55,582 nucleotides of DNA. Source: Nonomuraea deserti. Its GTDB lineage: Bacteria; Actinomycetota; Actinomycetes; Streptosporangiales; Streptosporangiaceae. Made by a program: the position numbers and the translations under genes. Location of the stretch: contig NZ_SMKO01000041.1 of NCBI RefSeq assembly GCF_004348685.1, forward strand, positions 1-55,582, written 5' to 3'. The stretch's first letter is position 1; each line of letters opens with the position of its first letter. Shown in pieces: positions 1-8,127 of this stretch. The notes under the pieces were generated by a model. It did no database searches and was not told the DNA's origin. It saw only the letters and a program-made list of their open reading frames with translations.

Positions 1-2
1 GT

Positions 3-3000
3 GGGGCGGCGGGTGGGGAGGTGGCGACCCTGGACATGACGGACGAGGCCGCGTACGCCCGGGACACGAGCCCGCCGCCCGTTCTCGGGGACGCCGGCGA
101 TCTGGCGTACGTCATCTACACGTCCGGGTCGACCGGCGAGCCGAAGGGCGTGCAGATCGAGCACCGCGCGGCCGTCAACCGGATCGCCTGGATGCAGCGG
201 GCGTACCCGGTCGACGCCGCCGACGTGATCATGCAGAAGACTCCCACGTCGTTCGACGTCTCGGTGTGGGAGCTGTTCTGGGGCGTGCTCGCGGGCGCCG
301 CCGTGTGCCTGCCGGCGCCCGGCGCGGAACGCGACCCCGAGGCGCTGGTCGCGGCCGTCCGGCGGCACGGCGTCACCACGATGCATTTCGTGCCGCCGAT
401 GCTCGGCGCGTTCCTCGACTTCGTGTCCGGTGCGCAGGAGGGCCCGGACCCGCTGCGCCAGGTGTTCGCCAGCGGCGAGGCGCTGGCGCCGCACCACGTG
501 CGGCGCTTCCGCCAAGTGATCCCGTCGGCCCGGCTGGTGAACCTGTACGGCCCCACCGAGGCCACCGTGGACGTCACCCATTACGCGTGCCGGGGCGACG
601 AGACCCGGGTGCCGATCGGCTGGCCGGTCGCCAACACCCGCGTCCACGTGCTCGACGCCGGGCTGCGCCCGCAGCCGGTCGGCGTGCCGGGCGAGCTGTG
701 CATCGCCGGGGTCCAGCTGGCCAGGGGTTACCTGGGCAGGCCCGAGCTGACCTCCGAGCGGTTCACCGCCGCGCCGCACGCGGGCGAGGAGCGCGTCTAC
801 CGCACGGGGGACCGGGCGGTGCGGCTGTCCGACGGCTCCATCGAGTTCCTGGGCCGGATGGACCACCAGCTCAAGGTGCGCGGGCACCGCGTCGAGCCGG
901 GCGAGATCGAGGAGCGGCTGCGGCGGCACCCGTCGGTGCGGGACGCCGTCGTCGTGGCCCGCGAGCCCGACGGCCTGCGCGGTTACGTGCTGTCGGCCGC
1001 GCCGATCCCGGAGGACGAGCTCAAGGAGCACCTGCGGCAGGCGCTGCCCGAGTACATGGTGCCCGCCCGGCTGGTCACTCTGGAGCGCTGGCCGCTCACG
1101 CCGAACGGCAAACTGGACCGCCGCGCGCTGCCCGAGCCCGCCGGGGGCACCGCGTACGAGGCGCCGCGCACGCCGAGGGAGGCCGGCCTGGCCCGCGTCT
1201 GGGCCGAGGTGCTGGGCATCGAGCGGGTCGGCGTGCACGACAACTTCTTCGCGCTCGGCGGCGACTCGATCCGCTTCGTCACCGTGCTGGCCAGGGCCCG
1301 CGCCCTCGGTCTCGACTTCACGTTCCGGCAGCTCTTCGAGAACCCGACCGTTGCCCGGCTGGCCGAGGTCGCCGCCGAGAACGCGGGCGACGAAGGCGGC
1401 GAGGGCGGCGAGGGCCGGGCGCTGCGGCCGTTCGAGCTGCTCAAGCCGGAGGACCGCGCCAAGATCCCGGGCGGGATCGTGGACGCGTACCCGATGACGC
1501 AGCTGCAGGCCGGGCTCGTCTTCCAGAGCGAGCTGTCGCACGGCACCGTCGAATACCACGACATCATCAGCTACACGATCCAGGGCGCGTTCGACGCCGA
1601 GCGGTTCGAGCAGGCGGTGCGGATCCTCGCCGCCCGCCACCCGATCTTCCGCACCAGCTACCAGCTCACCGGCTACACCGAGTACCTCCAGCTCGTGCAC
1701 GAGGACGCGCCGAGCCCGCTGTCGATCGCCGACCTGCGCGGCATGGCCGAACCGGAGCAGGACGCGTGGTACCGCGACTGGGTGGAGCGGGAGAAGGCGC
1801 ACCGCTTCGTGTGGGCCGAGCCCGGCCTGGTGCGGCTGCACGTGCACGTGCTGGCCGACGACCTGTTCAGGTACACGCTCAGCCAGCACAACTCGGCGCT
1901 CGACGGCTGGAGCATCACGCTGGTGCACACCACGCTGTTCGACCTGTACCACCGGCTCGTGGAGGGCCGGCCCCTGCCGGACGCCCCGGCCGGCAACCAC
2001 GTGCGCGACTACGTGGCGCTGGAGCGGCGCTCGCTCGCGGACGCCGGGCACCGCGCGCACTGGGCGGATGTGCTGGCCGGCGGGGCCTTCACCGAGCTGC
2101 CGAGGACCAGGGACTCGGCCGCGCCGGACGTGTTCCCCGTGGTGTTCCACGAGGTGGAACTGCCGGCCGGGTTGTCGGACCGGATCGTGGCGCTGGCCTC
2201 GAAGTTGTCGGTGCCGGTAAAGAACGTCGCGCTGGCCGCGCACGTGAAGGTGCTCTCGCTGATCAGCGGCGAGCGCGACGTCATCACGGGGTACGAGCAC
2301 AGCGGCCGCCCGGAGACGGAGGGCGCCACCGAGGCGATCGGGTTGTTCCTCAACACCGTGCCGTTCCGCGCCCGCATGGAGGCCGGCTCCTGGGCCGACC
2401 TCGTGCGCCAGGTCTACCGGTCGGAGGTGGAGCTGCTGCCGGCCCGGCGCTACCCGATGGCGCAGATGAAGCACGACCTGGAAACCCAGGACCCGCTGTT
2501 CGAGACGGCCTTCAACTTCACCCATTTCTACCTGCTCAGGCAGCTGGCGGAGCGTGACGGGTTCGCGCTGCTCGACGTTCGGGCCAACTCGGAGACCGAG
2601 TTCGTGCTGCGCGCCGAGTTCTCCCGGCACTTCGTCACCGACGAGGTACGCCTGAGCCTGCACTACCACGCCCATCTCTTCGAACCCTGGCAGGTGGCCA
2701 GGATGGGCGCGTACTACCGGGCGGCGTTCGAGGCGATGACCGCCGATCCCGACGCCCCGCACCATCTCGCCGACCTGCTGCCGGGCGAGGAGAGCGCGGC
2801 GCTGGCCGCGGCCGAGGAGTCGGAGGACCTGCCCCCGGAGGTGGCGGGACTCCTCCCCCGCCCCGCCCGCCTGCGGATCGCCGACGGGCACGGCCTGCGC
2901 GTGCCGTTCGCCACTCCCGGCAGGGCCGTGCTCGTCGCGGCCGGCGACGAGAGCGTCACGGTGGACACCGGGCTGCACGGCCGCCGCCTGAACGGCCGCG

Positions 3001-4112
3001 TGGAGCTCATAACCGAGCCGGAGCGCAGGTCCTTCCGCCGCTCCGGCGGCCGGAGCGCCGCCCGCTCGGGCGGCCGTCCGGCGGGCGCCGTGCAGCAGCG
3101 CGTCGCGAAGGCCTGGGCCACGGTGCTCGACGTGCCGGCGGAGTCCATCACGCTCGACAGCAACTTCTTCGAGCTGGGCGGCGGCTCGCTGTCGGCGATG
3201 CGGGTGGTCATGGAGATGGGCGGCCTGGTGACGCTCACCGACCTGATGCGCAACTCCACGCTCGGGCCGCTGTGCGCGGTGGCCGAGGCCAACCTCGAAG
3301 CGGAGGCCGGGCTCGACGCGGAGCCCCGCCCCCGGCGCCTGCTCAGGCCCCTGACGGACGACCCGGACCGGGCGGCGTGCGCGCTGGTCTGCTTCCCGTA
3401 CGCCGGTGGCGACGCCGCCAACTTCGAGCCGCTGGCCGCCGCGCTCGCCGAGGAGCGCGACCCGGAGGAGGGCGGCATCGCCGTCTACGGCGTCGACCTG
3501 CCGGGCCACGACGCGGGGCGGCCCGGCGAGGCGTTCGTGTCCGTGCGGGAGGCGGCCCGGCTGGTGGCGGACGAGATCCGCGCCACCGTCGGCGTTCCCG
3601 TGCTGCTGTGGGGCCACTGCGTCGGCTCGGCGATCGCGGTCGAGACGGCACGCCTGATGGAGGCGGCCGGCGCCCCGCCGCGGCACGTCGTCGTGGCCGG
3701 CAAGCTGCTGCACGACGCCGGCACCACCCGCGAGTCCATCCGGCAGGCGGAGGCGATGGGCGACGACGAGGTCGTGGCCTGGCTGGCCGGCGTCACGGGG
3801 CTCGCCGGGCTCGACGCGCTCGACCCAGGCCAGGCCGCCTTCGTGGCGGGCGTGTTCCGGCACGACTCCCGCGCCGCCAACACGTACCTGCTCGAACAGG
3901 ACGGTACGGCCCCGCTCGGCGTGCCCCTGACCGCCGTGTACGCCGCCGACGACCCGCTCACCCCCGGGTACGCCCGGCGCCACGCGGAGTGGGCGCGCTT
4001 CGCGAGCACGACCCGGCTGGCCGAGATCGGCCCGGCCGGCCACTACTTCTGCCGCACGGCACCGGACGCCGTGGCCGCCCTGGTGCGCACGCTATGGAAG
4101 GAAGAGCTCTGA
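3..4112 (+). CDS. NRPS, C-terminal part: A(partial)-PCP-C-PCP-TE with Cys thioesterase
   Basis: This is the 3' end of a larger nonribosomal peptide synthetase; the frame is open to the window's left edge. Residues are numbered from the GTG at 21. The A domain lacks its first core motifs but has A3 (TSGSTGEPKG), A5 (NLYGPTEAT), A7 (YRTGD), A8 and A10 (PNGKLDR). Its binding-pocket residues read roughly D-V-W-H-F-S-L-V-D-K, a serine-type code. PCP1 follows (LGGDS, Ser416), then a C domain (about 487-930). The C domain's HHxxxDG motif reads HNSALDG, so Asn624 replaces the usual catalytic His. There is no A domain after it: only about 100 residues of linker lead to PCP2 (LGGGS, Ser1056). A TE domain closes the protein, with GHCVG (Cys1200 where Ser is usual), an Asp in AADDPLT and a His in AGHYF. 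azlC starts 2 bases after the stop. The A-less last module must be loaded in trans or be unusual; the product is unknown. Confidence 0.93.
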   Translation, partial: GAAGGEVATLDMTDEAAYARDTSPPPVLGDAGDLAYVIYTSGSTGEPKGVQIEHRAAVNRIAWMQRAYPVDAADVIMQKTPTSFDVSVWELFWGVLAGAAVCLPAPGAERDPEALVAAVRRHGVTTMHFVPPMLGAFLDFVSGAQEGPDPLRQVFASGEALAPHHVRRFRQVIPSARLVNLYGPTEATVDVTHYACRGDETRVPIGWPVANTRVHVLDAGLRPQPVGVPGELCIAGVQLARGYLGRPELTSERFTAAPHAGEERVYRTGDRAVRLSDGSIEFLGRMDHQLKVRGHRVEPGEIEERLRRHPSVRDAVVVAREPDGLRGYVLSAAPIPEDELKEHLRQALPEYMVPARLVTLERWPLTPNGKLDRRALPEPAGGTAYEAPRTPREAGLARVWAEVLGIERVGVHDNFFALGGDSIRFVTVLARARALGLDFTFRQLFENPTVARLAEVAAENAGDEGGEGGEGRALRPFELLKPEDRAKIPGGIVDAYPMTQLQAGLVFQSELSHGTVEYHDIISYTIQGAFDAERFEQAVRILAARHPIFRTSYQLTGYTEYLQLVHEDAPSPLSIADLRGMAEPEQDAWYRDWVEREKAHRFVWAEPGLVRLHVHVLADDLFRYTLSQHNSALDGWSITLVHTTLFDLYHRLVEGRPLPDAPAGNHVRDYVALERRSLADAGHRAHWADVLAGGAFTELPRTRDSAAPDVFPVVFHEVELPAGLSDRIVALASKLSVPVKNVALAAHVKVLSLISGERDVITGYEHSGRPETEGATEAIGLFLNTVPFRARMEAGSWADLVRQVYRSEVELLPARRYPMAQMKHDLETQDPLFETAFNFTHFYLLRQLAERDGFALLDVRANSETEFVLRAEFSRHFVTDEVRLSLHYHAHLFEPWQVARMGAYYRAAFEAMTADPDAPHHLADLLPGEESAALAAAEESEDLPPEVAGLLPRPARLRIADGHGLRVPFATPGRAVLVAAGDESVTVDTGLHGRRLNGRVELITEPERRSFRRSGGRSAARSGGRPAGAVQQRVAKAWATVLDVPAESITLDSNFFELGGGSLSAMRVVMEMGGLVTLTDLMRNSTLGPLCAVAEANLEAEAGLDAEPRPRRLLRPLTDDPDRAACALVCFPYAGGDAANFEPLAAALAEERDPEEGGIAVYGVDLPGHDAGRPGEAFVSVREAARLVADEIRATVGVPVLLWGHCVGSAIAVETARLMEAAGAPPRHVVVAGKLLHDAGTTRESIRQAEAMGDDEVVAWLAGVTGLAGLDALDPGQAAFVAGVFRHDSRAANTYLLEQDGTAPLGVPLTAVYAADDPLTPGYARRHAEWARFASTTRLAEIGPAGHYFCRTAPDAVAALVRTLWKEEL

Positions 4113-4114
4113 GC

Positions 4115-4882
4115 ATGTCCGCCACCGACCCACCACCCGGGGCGCCGCCGCCCACCCCGCGCCAGGTGTTCCTGGCGGGGGCCAGGAGCACGATGCCCTT
4201 CCTCGCCTCCGCCATCCCGATGGGCATCGCGGGAGGTGTGCTGGGGCTGTCGAGCGGGCTGTCGGAGTTCGCCACTCTGGGGCTGGCGATGGCGGTGAAC
4301 TCCGGCACCGCGCAGTTCGTCGGGTTCGCCTTGATCGCCGACGGCGCGAGCTGGCCCGCGATCATCCTGACCACGCTCATCCTGGGCCTGCGGATGTTGT
4401 TGTACAGCACGATCCTCATCCCGTACGTCAAGGAGGTCCCGCAGCGCTGGCGGATCGTGCTCGGTTTCGGGCTGATCGACGAGGTGTTCTTCGTGGCGAT
4501 CGACCGCCTGCGCAACGGCAGGCTCACCCACCACAAGCACCTGTTCTTCCTCGGGGCGTCGGGGCTCCTGTACGTCACCTGGATGACGTGCACGGTGATC
4601 GGCATGTCGCTCGGGTCGGCCGTGCCCGACGTGGAGAAGCTCGGTCTCGACTTCCCGGTGACCGCCATGTTCATCGCCATGCTCGCGATCGGGCTGACGA
4701 ACTGGCGGGTCGCGGCGGCCATCGGCTCGGCCGGAGTGACGGTGATGCTGGCGCAGGGCCTGCCGTACAACCTCGGGGTGGTGCTGGCCGCGATCGTCGG
4801 CGCCGTGGTCGGCGCGGGATGCGAGCTGGCGACGCGGAGGAACCAGCCGAAGGCGAGCGAGCAGAAGGAGAACGTGGCATGA
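4115..4882 (+). CDS. azlC: AzlC-family branched-chain amino acid exporter, large subunit
   Basis: This 255-residue multi-pass membrane protein is the AzlC half of the AzlCD exporter family, which moves branched-chain amino acids or analogues out of the cell. After a proline-rich, about 25-residue cytoplasmic N-terminus come the family-typical stretch with SAIPMGIAGG and further hydrophobic segments. The ATG at 4115 was chosen because it follows the NRPS stop by two bases and has a GGAAGGAAG ribosome site just upstream, inside the NRPS gene. Its stop overlaps the azlD start (ATGA). Tight coupling to an NRPS suggests, but does not prove, that the pair exports or protects against the peptide or an amino-acid-like precursor. 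Confidence 0.9.
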   Translation: MSATDPPPGAPPPTPRQVFLAGARSTMPFLASAIPMGIAGGVLGLSSGLSEFATLGLAMAVNSGTAQFVGFALIADGASWPAIILTTLILGLRMLLYSTILIPYVKEVPQRWRIVLGFGLIDEVFFVAIDRLRNGRLTHHKHLFFLGASGLLYVTWMTCTVIGMSLGSAVPDVEKLGLDFPVTAMFIAMLAIGLTNWRVAAAIGSAGVTVMLAQGLPYNLGVVLAAIVGAVVGAGCELATRRNQPKASEQKENVA

Positions 4883-5199
4883 GCATGCTGTTGCTGATCA
4901 TCGGCATGGGGTTGTGCAGCTTCCTGCCCCGCTACCTGCCGCTGGCGGTCCTGGCCGGCCGGGAGCTGCCCGCGGTGGTGGAGACCCTGCTGAAGTACAC
5001 GCCGCCGGCGGTGCTGGCCGCGCTGGTGTTCCCGGCCGTTCTCACGCCGTCAGGAAAGGGCATCGAGCTGACGCTGGCCAATCCCTATGTGATCGGCGGC
5101 GTGGTCACCTTCGCGGCGGGCATGGTCTCGAAAAGGTTTCTGCTCTCCACGTCGATCGGGATCGCCGCTTTCTATATGAGCAGGTGGCTGATCGGTTGA
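4879..5199 (+). CDS. azlD: AzlD-family exporter, small subunit
   Basis: This 106-residue hydrophobic protein is the small partner of AzlC. It has about four membrane segments and the family-like opening (ATG, then LLLIIGMGLCSFLPRYLPLA) and ends in FYMSRWLIG. The ATG overlaps the azlC stop by four bases, and AAGGAG lies 8 bases upstream, so the two should be made in equal amounts. AzlC and AzlD act together in the cytoplasmic membrane. This is the last gene of the NRPS transcription unit visible here; a 186-base gap follows. Confidence 0.88.
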   Translation: MSMLLLIIGMGLCSFLPRYLPLAVLAGRELPAVVETLLKYTPPAVLAALVFPAVLTPSGKGIELTLANPYVIGGVVTFAAGMVSKRFLLSTSIGIAAFYMSRWLIG

Positions 5200-5385
5200 A
5201 AGATGAACCGCCTTTACTGAACAATCGTTCACTTCCTTTTTTGGAACGTTGCACACCAGTGTGACATGGCACAATGCCATTGACATTCACCGCGACTAAT
5301 TGTCTCTGATAGAGTCGCGAAGGCGATTCGGTACGGACGCTTACCGCTTGCGCATCCGATGCGTGTGCGGTTAATATCTGACTTC
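5200..5385. other. intergenic region between azlD and the AbgT gene
   Basis: This 186-base stretch is AT-richer than its surroundings and has no credible gene. It holds a small inverted repeat (TGAAC-AATC-GTTCA, about 5219-5232) and the candidate promoter listed separately. No clear GC-rich terminator hairpin was seen after azlD. Confidence 0.6.
5286..5315 (+). promoter_or_regulatory. candidate promoter for the AbgT-family gene
   Basis: TTCACC at 5286-5291 and TAGAGT at 5310-5315 are separated by 18 bases. TAGAGT fits the actinobacterial housekeeping -10 consensus TAGANT. A perfect TTGACA at 5280-5285 lies just upstream, but at too great a distance (24 bases) for normal pairing. The call rests on consensus alone. 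Confidence 0.3.
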
Positions 5386-6933
5386 ATGTCCACCCCCCTG
5401 ACCGTGGAAAAAGACTCGCGCCTGATGAGCGCGACCTTGCGCGTTCTGAATGGCATTGAGCGCGCCGGAAACAAACTCCCCCATCCGTTCTGGCTGTTCA
5501 TCTTCCTGAGCGCCTTCCTCATGGCGCTCAGCTGGTTGCTGGCGACCTTGAACGTCTCGGCGGTCAACCCCGCCGACAACAAGACGGTCGTCGCCCAGAA
5601 CCTCCTGTCCGCCGAGGGCGTCGCGGTGATGCTCGGCGACGCCATCGACAACTTCGCCACCTTCCCCGCGCTGGGCACGGTGCTCGCCGTCATGCTCGGC
5701 GTCGCGGTGGCCGACAAGTCGGGGCTGCTGGCCGCGGTGCTCAGGCGAGGCATCTCCCGCGTGCCCGCGCGATGGGTGACCTTCGCGCTCGCCTTCACCG
5801 GCATGATCTCCCACGCTGCCGCCGACTCGGCGTACATCGTGCTGATCCCGCTGGGCGGCCTGGCCTTCTACGCGGTGGGCCGCAACCCGATCATCGGCGT
5901 GATCGTGGCGTACGTCTCGGTCGCGGCCGGCTTCGACGCCAGCCCCGTGGTCACCCCGACCGACGTCATCCTGGGCGGCATCACCACCGAGGCCGCGCAC
6001 ACCATCGACCCGAGCGTCACCGTCACGCCGCTCGCCAACTACTTCTTCTCGCTCGCCTCGTCGTTCGTGCTCGCCGCCATCATCACGCTGGTGACGGAGA
6101 CCCTGCTCACCAAGCGGGCCAAGAGCATGCCGATCGACGACGACGCCGACGTCGGCGACCTGGGCGACCTCAAGCTGTCCGACGTGGAGCGGCGCGGCCT
6201 GCGCTGGTCCGGCATCTCGCTGCTGGTGATCGTCGCGCTGGTCGCGCTGGCCATCGTCCCGTCCGGCTCGCCGCTGCGCGACGAGAACGGCGACCTCGAC
6301 TTCGGCCCGCTGCTCGGTGCGATCGCCCTGCTGATCGGCGTCGCCTTCTGCGTCGTCGGCATCGTCTACGGGCGCATCGTCGGCACCATCAAGACGAGCA
6401 GCGACGTGCCCGAGTTCATGGCGCACGGCATGAAGGAGATGGCCCCGGTCATCGTGCTGTTCTTCGCCATCTCGCAGTTCCTGGCCTACTTCAAGTGGAC
6501 CAACATCGGCACGATCGTCGCGATCAAGGGCGCCGACCTGCTCAAGGCGGCCGGCATCACCGGGCCCGTGGTGTTCATCGGCATCCTGCTCATCGTCACG
6601 ATCATCAACCTGCTGATCACCAGCGGCTCCGCCCAGTGGGCGCTGGTCGGCCCGGTGTTCGTGCCGATGCTGATGCTCCTCGACATCCCGGCGGAGACCA
6701 CCCAGGCGCTCTACCGCATCGCCGACTCCTGCACCAACGCGCTGTCGCCGATGAGCCCCTACTTCGTGCTGGTGCTCGGGTTCGTCCAGCGCTACCGCAA
6801 GTCGGCCGGCATCGGCACCCTGATGGCCCTCGTGCTGCCCTTGTGCCTGGTCATGCTCGTCACCTGGACGCTGATGTTCCTGGCGTGGTGGGCCCTCGGC
6901 ATCCCCCTCGGACCGGGCGTACCCGTCCGGTAA
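5386..6933 (+). CDS. AbgT-family transporter (p-aminobenzoyl-glutamate type)
   Basis: This 515-residue integral membrane protein belongs to the AbgT family, whose members import p-aminobenzoyl-glutamate in E. coli or export sulfonamide-type compounds in other bacteria. Family signs include the N-terminal GNKLPHPFWLF, the ISHAAADSAYIVLIPLGG stretch, the AAGFDASPVVTPTD loop and the C-terminal SGSAQWALVGPVFVPM and SPMSPYFVLVLGF segments. The ATG at 5386 was preferred over an in-frame ATG 27 bases earlier because the family usually begins close to this point; neither has a strong ribosome site. The M20 peptidase gene 25 bases downstream supports a role in taking up a folate breakdown product, although direction of transport cannot be read from sequence. 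Confidence 0.88.
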   Translation: MSTPLTVEKDSRLMSATLRVLNGIERAGNKLPHPFWLFIFLSAFLMALSWLLATLNVSAVNPADNKTVVAQNLLSAEGVAVMLGDAIDNFATFPALGTVLAVMLGVAVADKSGLLAAVLRRGISRVPARWVTFALAFTGMISHAAADSAYIVLIPLGGLAFYAVGRNPIIGVIVAYVSVAAGFDASPVVTPTDVILGGITTEAAHTIDPSVTVTPLANYFFSLASSFVLAAIITLVTETLLTKRAKSMPIDDDADVGDLGDLKLSDVERRGLRWSGISLLVIVALVALAIVPSGSPLRDENGDLDFGPLLGAIALLIGVAFCVVGIVYGRIVGTIKTSSDVPEFMAHGMKEMAPVIVLFFAISQFLAYFKWTNIGTIVAIKGADLLKAAGITGPVVFIGILLIVTIINLLITSGSAQWALVGPVFVPMLMLLDIPAETTQALYRIADSCTNALSPMSPYFVLVLGFVQRYRKSAGIGTLMALVLPLCLVMLVTWTLMFLAWWALGIPLGPGVPVR

Positions 6934-6958
6934 TTCCCTCTAGATTAAGGATCCTTCA

Positions 6959-8098
6959 GTGACACCGGCTCCCATGTGGACCCACCAGGCCCTTCCCGCC
7001 ATGCTCGCCGACCTGCGCAGGCTCGTCGAGCTGGAGAGCCCGAGCGACGACAAGACACTGCTCGACCGGGCACTCGACGAGATCGGCGACTGGGCCGCCG
7101 ACCGCATCGGGAAGCCGGACCTGCTCCAACGTCACGACGGCGGCCGCCACGGCGACGTGCTGGAGCTGACCTACCACGGCACGGCCCCCGGCTTCGTCCT
7201 GCTGGTCGGCCACTACGACACCGTCTGGCCGGCCGGCACCCTCGCCGGCTGGCCATGGCGGGTCAGCGACGGCGTCATCAGCGCGCCCGGCGTCTTCGAC
7301 ATGAAGACCGGCCTGGTCCAGGCGGTGTGGGCGGTGCGCGGGCTGCGCGAGCTCGGCCTCCCGCACCCCTCGGTCCGGCTGCTGTTCAACGGCGACGAGG
7401 AGATCGGCAGCCCGGCCTCCCGCGAGCGGATCGAGGGAGCCAGCGAGGGCGCGCTGGCCACCCTGGTCTTCGAGGGCGCGATCGACGGGGCGGTGAAGAC
7501 CTCCCGCAAGGGGGTGGGCATCTTCCAGGTCACCGCCACCGGCATCGAGGCACACGCCGGGCTCGACCCCACGGCCGGCGCCAGCGCCGTGCACGCGCTG
7601 GCCGCGCTGATCCTCGACATCGCCGCACTGGGCGCTCCCGAGCGCGGCACCACGGTCAACGTCGGCGTCGTCAACGGCGGCACCGGCACCAACGTCACCG
7701 CCGGGCGCGCCACGTGCGGCATCGACGTACGCGTCTCCCACCCCGACGAGATGGACCGCGTGGACGCCGCACTCGCCGCGCTGCGCTCGCCCGACCCGCG
7801 CGTGTCCATCGCGCTGACCGGCGGCTGGAACCGGCCTCCGATGACCCCCAACCCGGCCTCGGAAGACCTGTTCGCCAGGGCCTGCAAAGCCGCCATCGAG
7901 CAGGGCCTCGACCTGCGCGAGGCGGGGGTCGGCGGCGCCAGCGACGCCAACTTCGTCTCCGCGCTCGGCCGCCCCGTGCTCGACGGGCTCGGCCCCGTGG
8001 GGGCGGGCTCCCACTCCCGCGGCGAGCACGCCATCGTCGAGTACATCCCGGAGCGCACCGCCCTCACCATGGGTATCATCACCGGCTACGCCGGCTAG
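6959..8098 (+). CDS. M20 family metallopeptidase, carboxypeptidase G2-like
   Basis: This 379-residue cytosolic dizinc peptidase resembles glutamate carboxypeptidase (CPG2), which removes glutamate from folates and p-aminobenzoyl-glutamate. The zinc-site motifs are in order: GHYDTVWP (His ligand, residues about 83-90), GVFDMKTG (bridging Asp), FNGDEEIGS (catalytic Glu and Glu ligand) and a late GSHSRGEHA His. The lid dimerisation domain lies between. It starts at GTG 6959, with AAGGA eight bases upstream; this site sits in the 10-bp palindrome AAGGATCCTT. It follows the AbgT gene by 25 bases on the same strand, the expected pairing for import and hydrolysis of p-aminobenzoyl-glutamate. Other acyl-glutamates or dipeptides remain possible substrates. 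Confidence 0.85.
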   Translation: MTPAPMWTHQALPAMLADLRRLVELESPSDDKTLLDRALDEIGDWAADRIGKPDLLQRHDGGRHGDVLELTYHGTAPGFVLLVGHYDTVWPAGTLAGWPWRVSDGVISAPGVFDMKTGLVQAVWAVRGLRELGLPHPSVRLLFNGDEEIGSPASRERIEGASEGALATLVFEGAIDGAVKTSRKGVGIFQVTATGIEAHAGLDPTAGASAVHALAALILDIAALGAPERGTTVNVGVVNGGTGTNVTAGRATCGIDVRVSHPDEMDRVDAALAALRSPDPRVSIALTGGWNRPPMTPNPASEDLFARACKAAIEQGLDLREAGVGGASDANFVSALGRPVLDGLGPVGAGSHSRGEHAIVEYIPERTALTMGIITGYAG

Positions 8099-8127
8099 GC
8101 GGACCGGGCCATGGACACCCGCACCGG

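Noticed and set aside
266..2557. A 763-codon open frame on the plus strand within the NRPS gene
   Set aside because: It overlaps the NRPS frame with known A and C motifs; the alternative translation is almost all Arg, Ala, Gly and Pro.
6946..6956. Palindrome AAGGATCCTT as an operator or cloning scar
   Set aside because: It contains the AAGGA ribosome site of the M20 gene and is adequately explained by that; a BamHI site by chance is not evidence of engineering.
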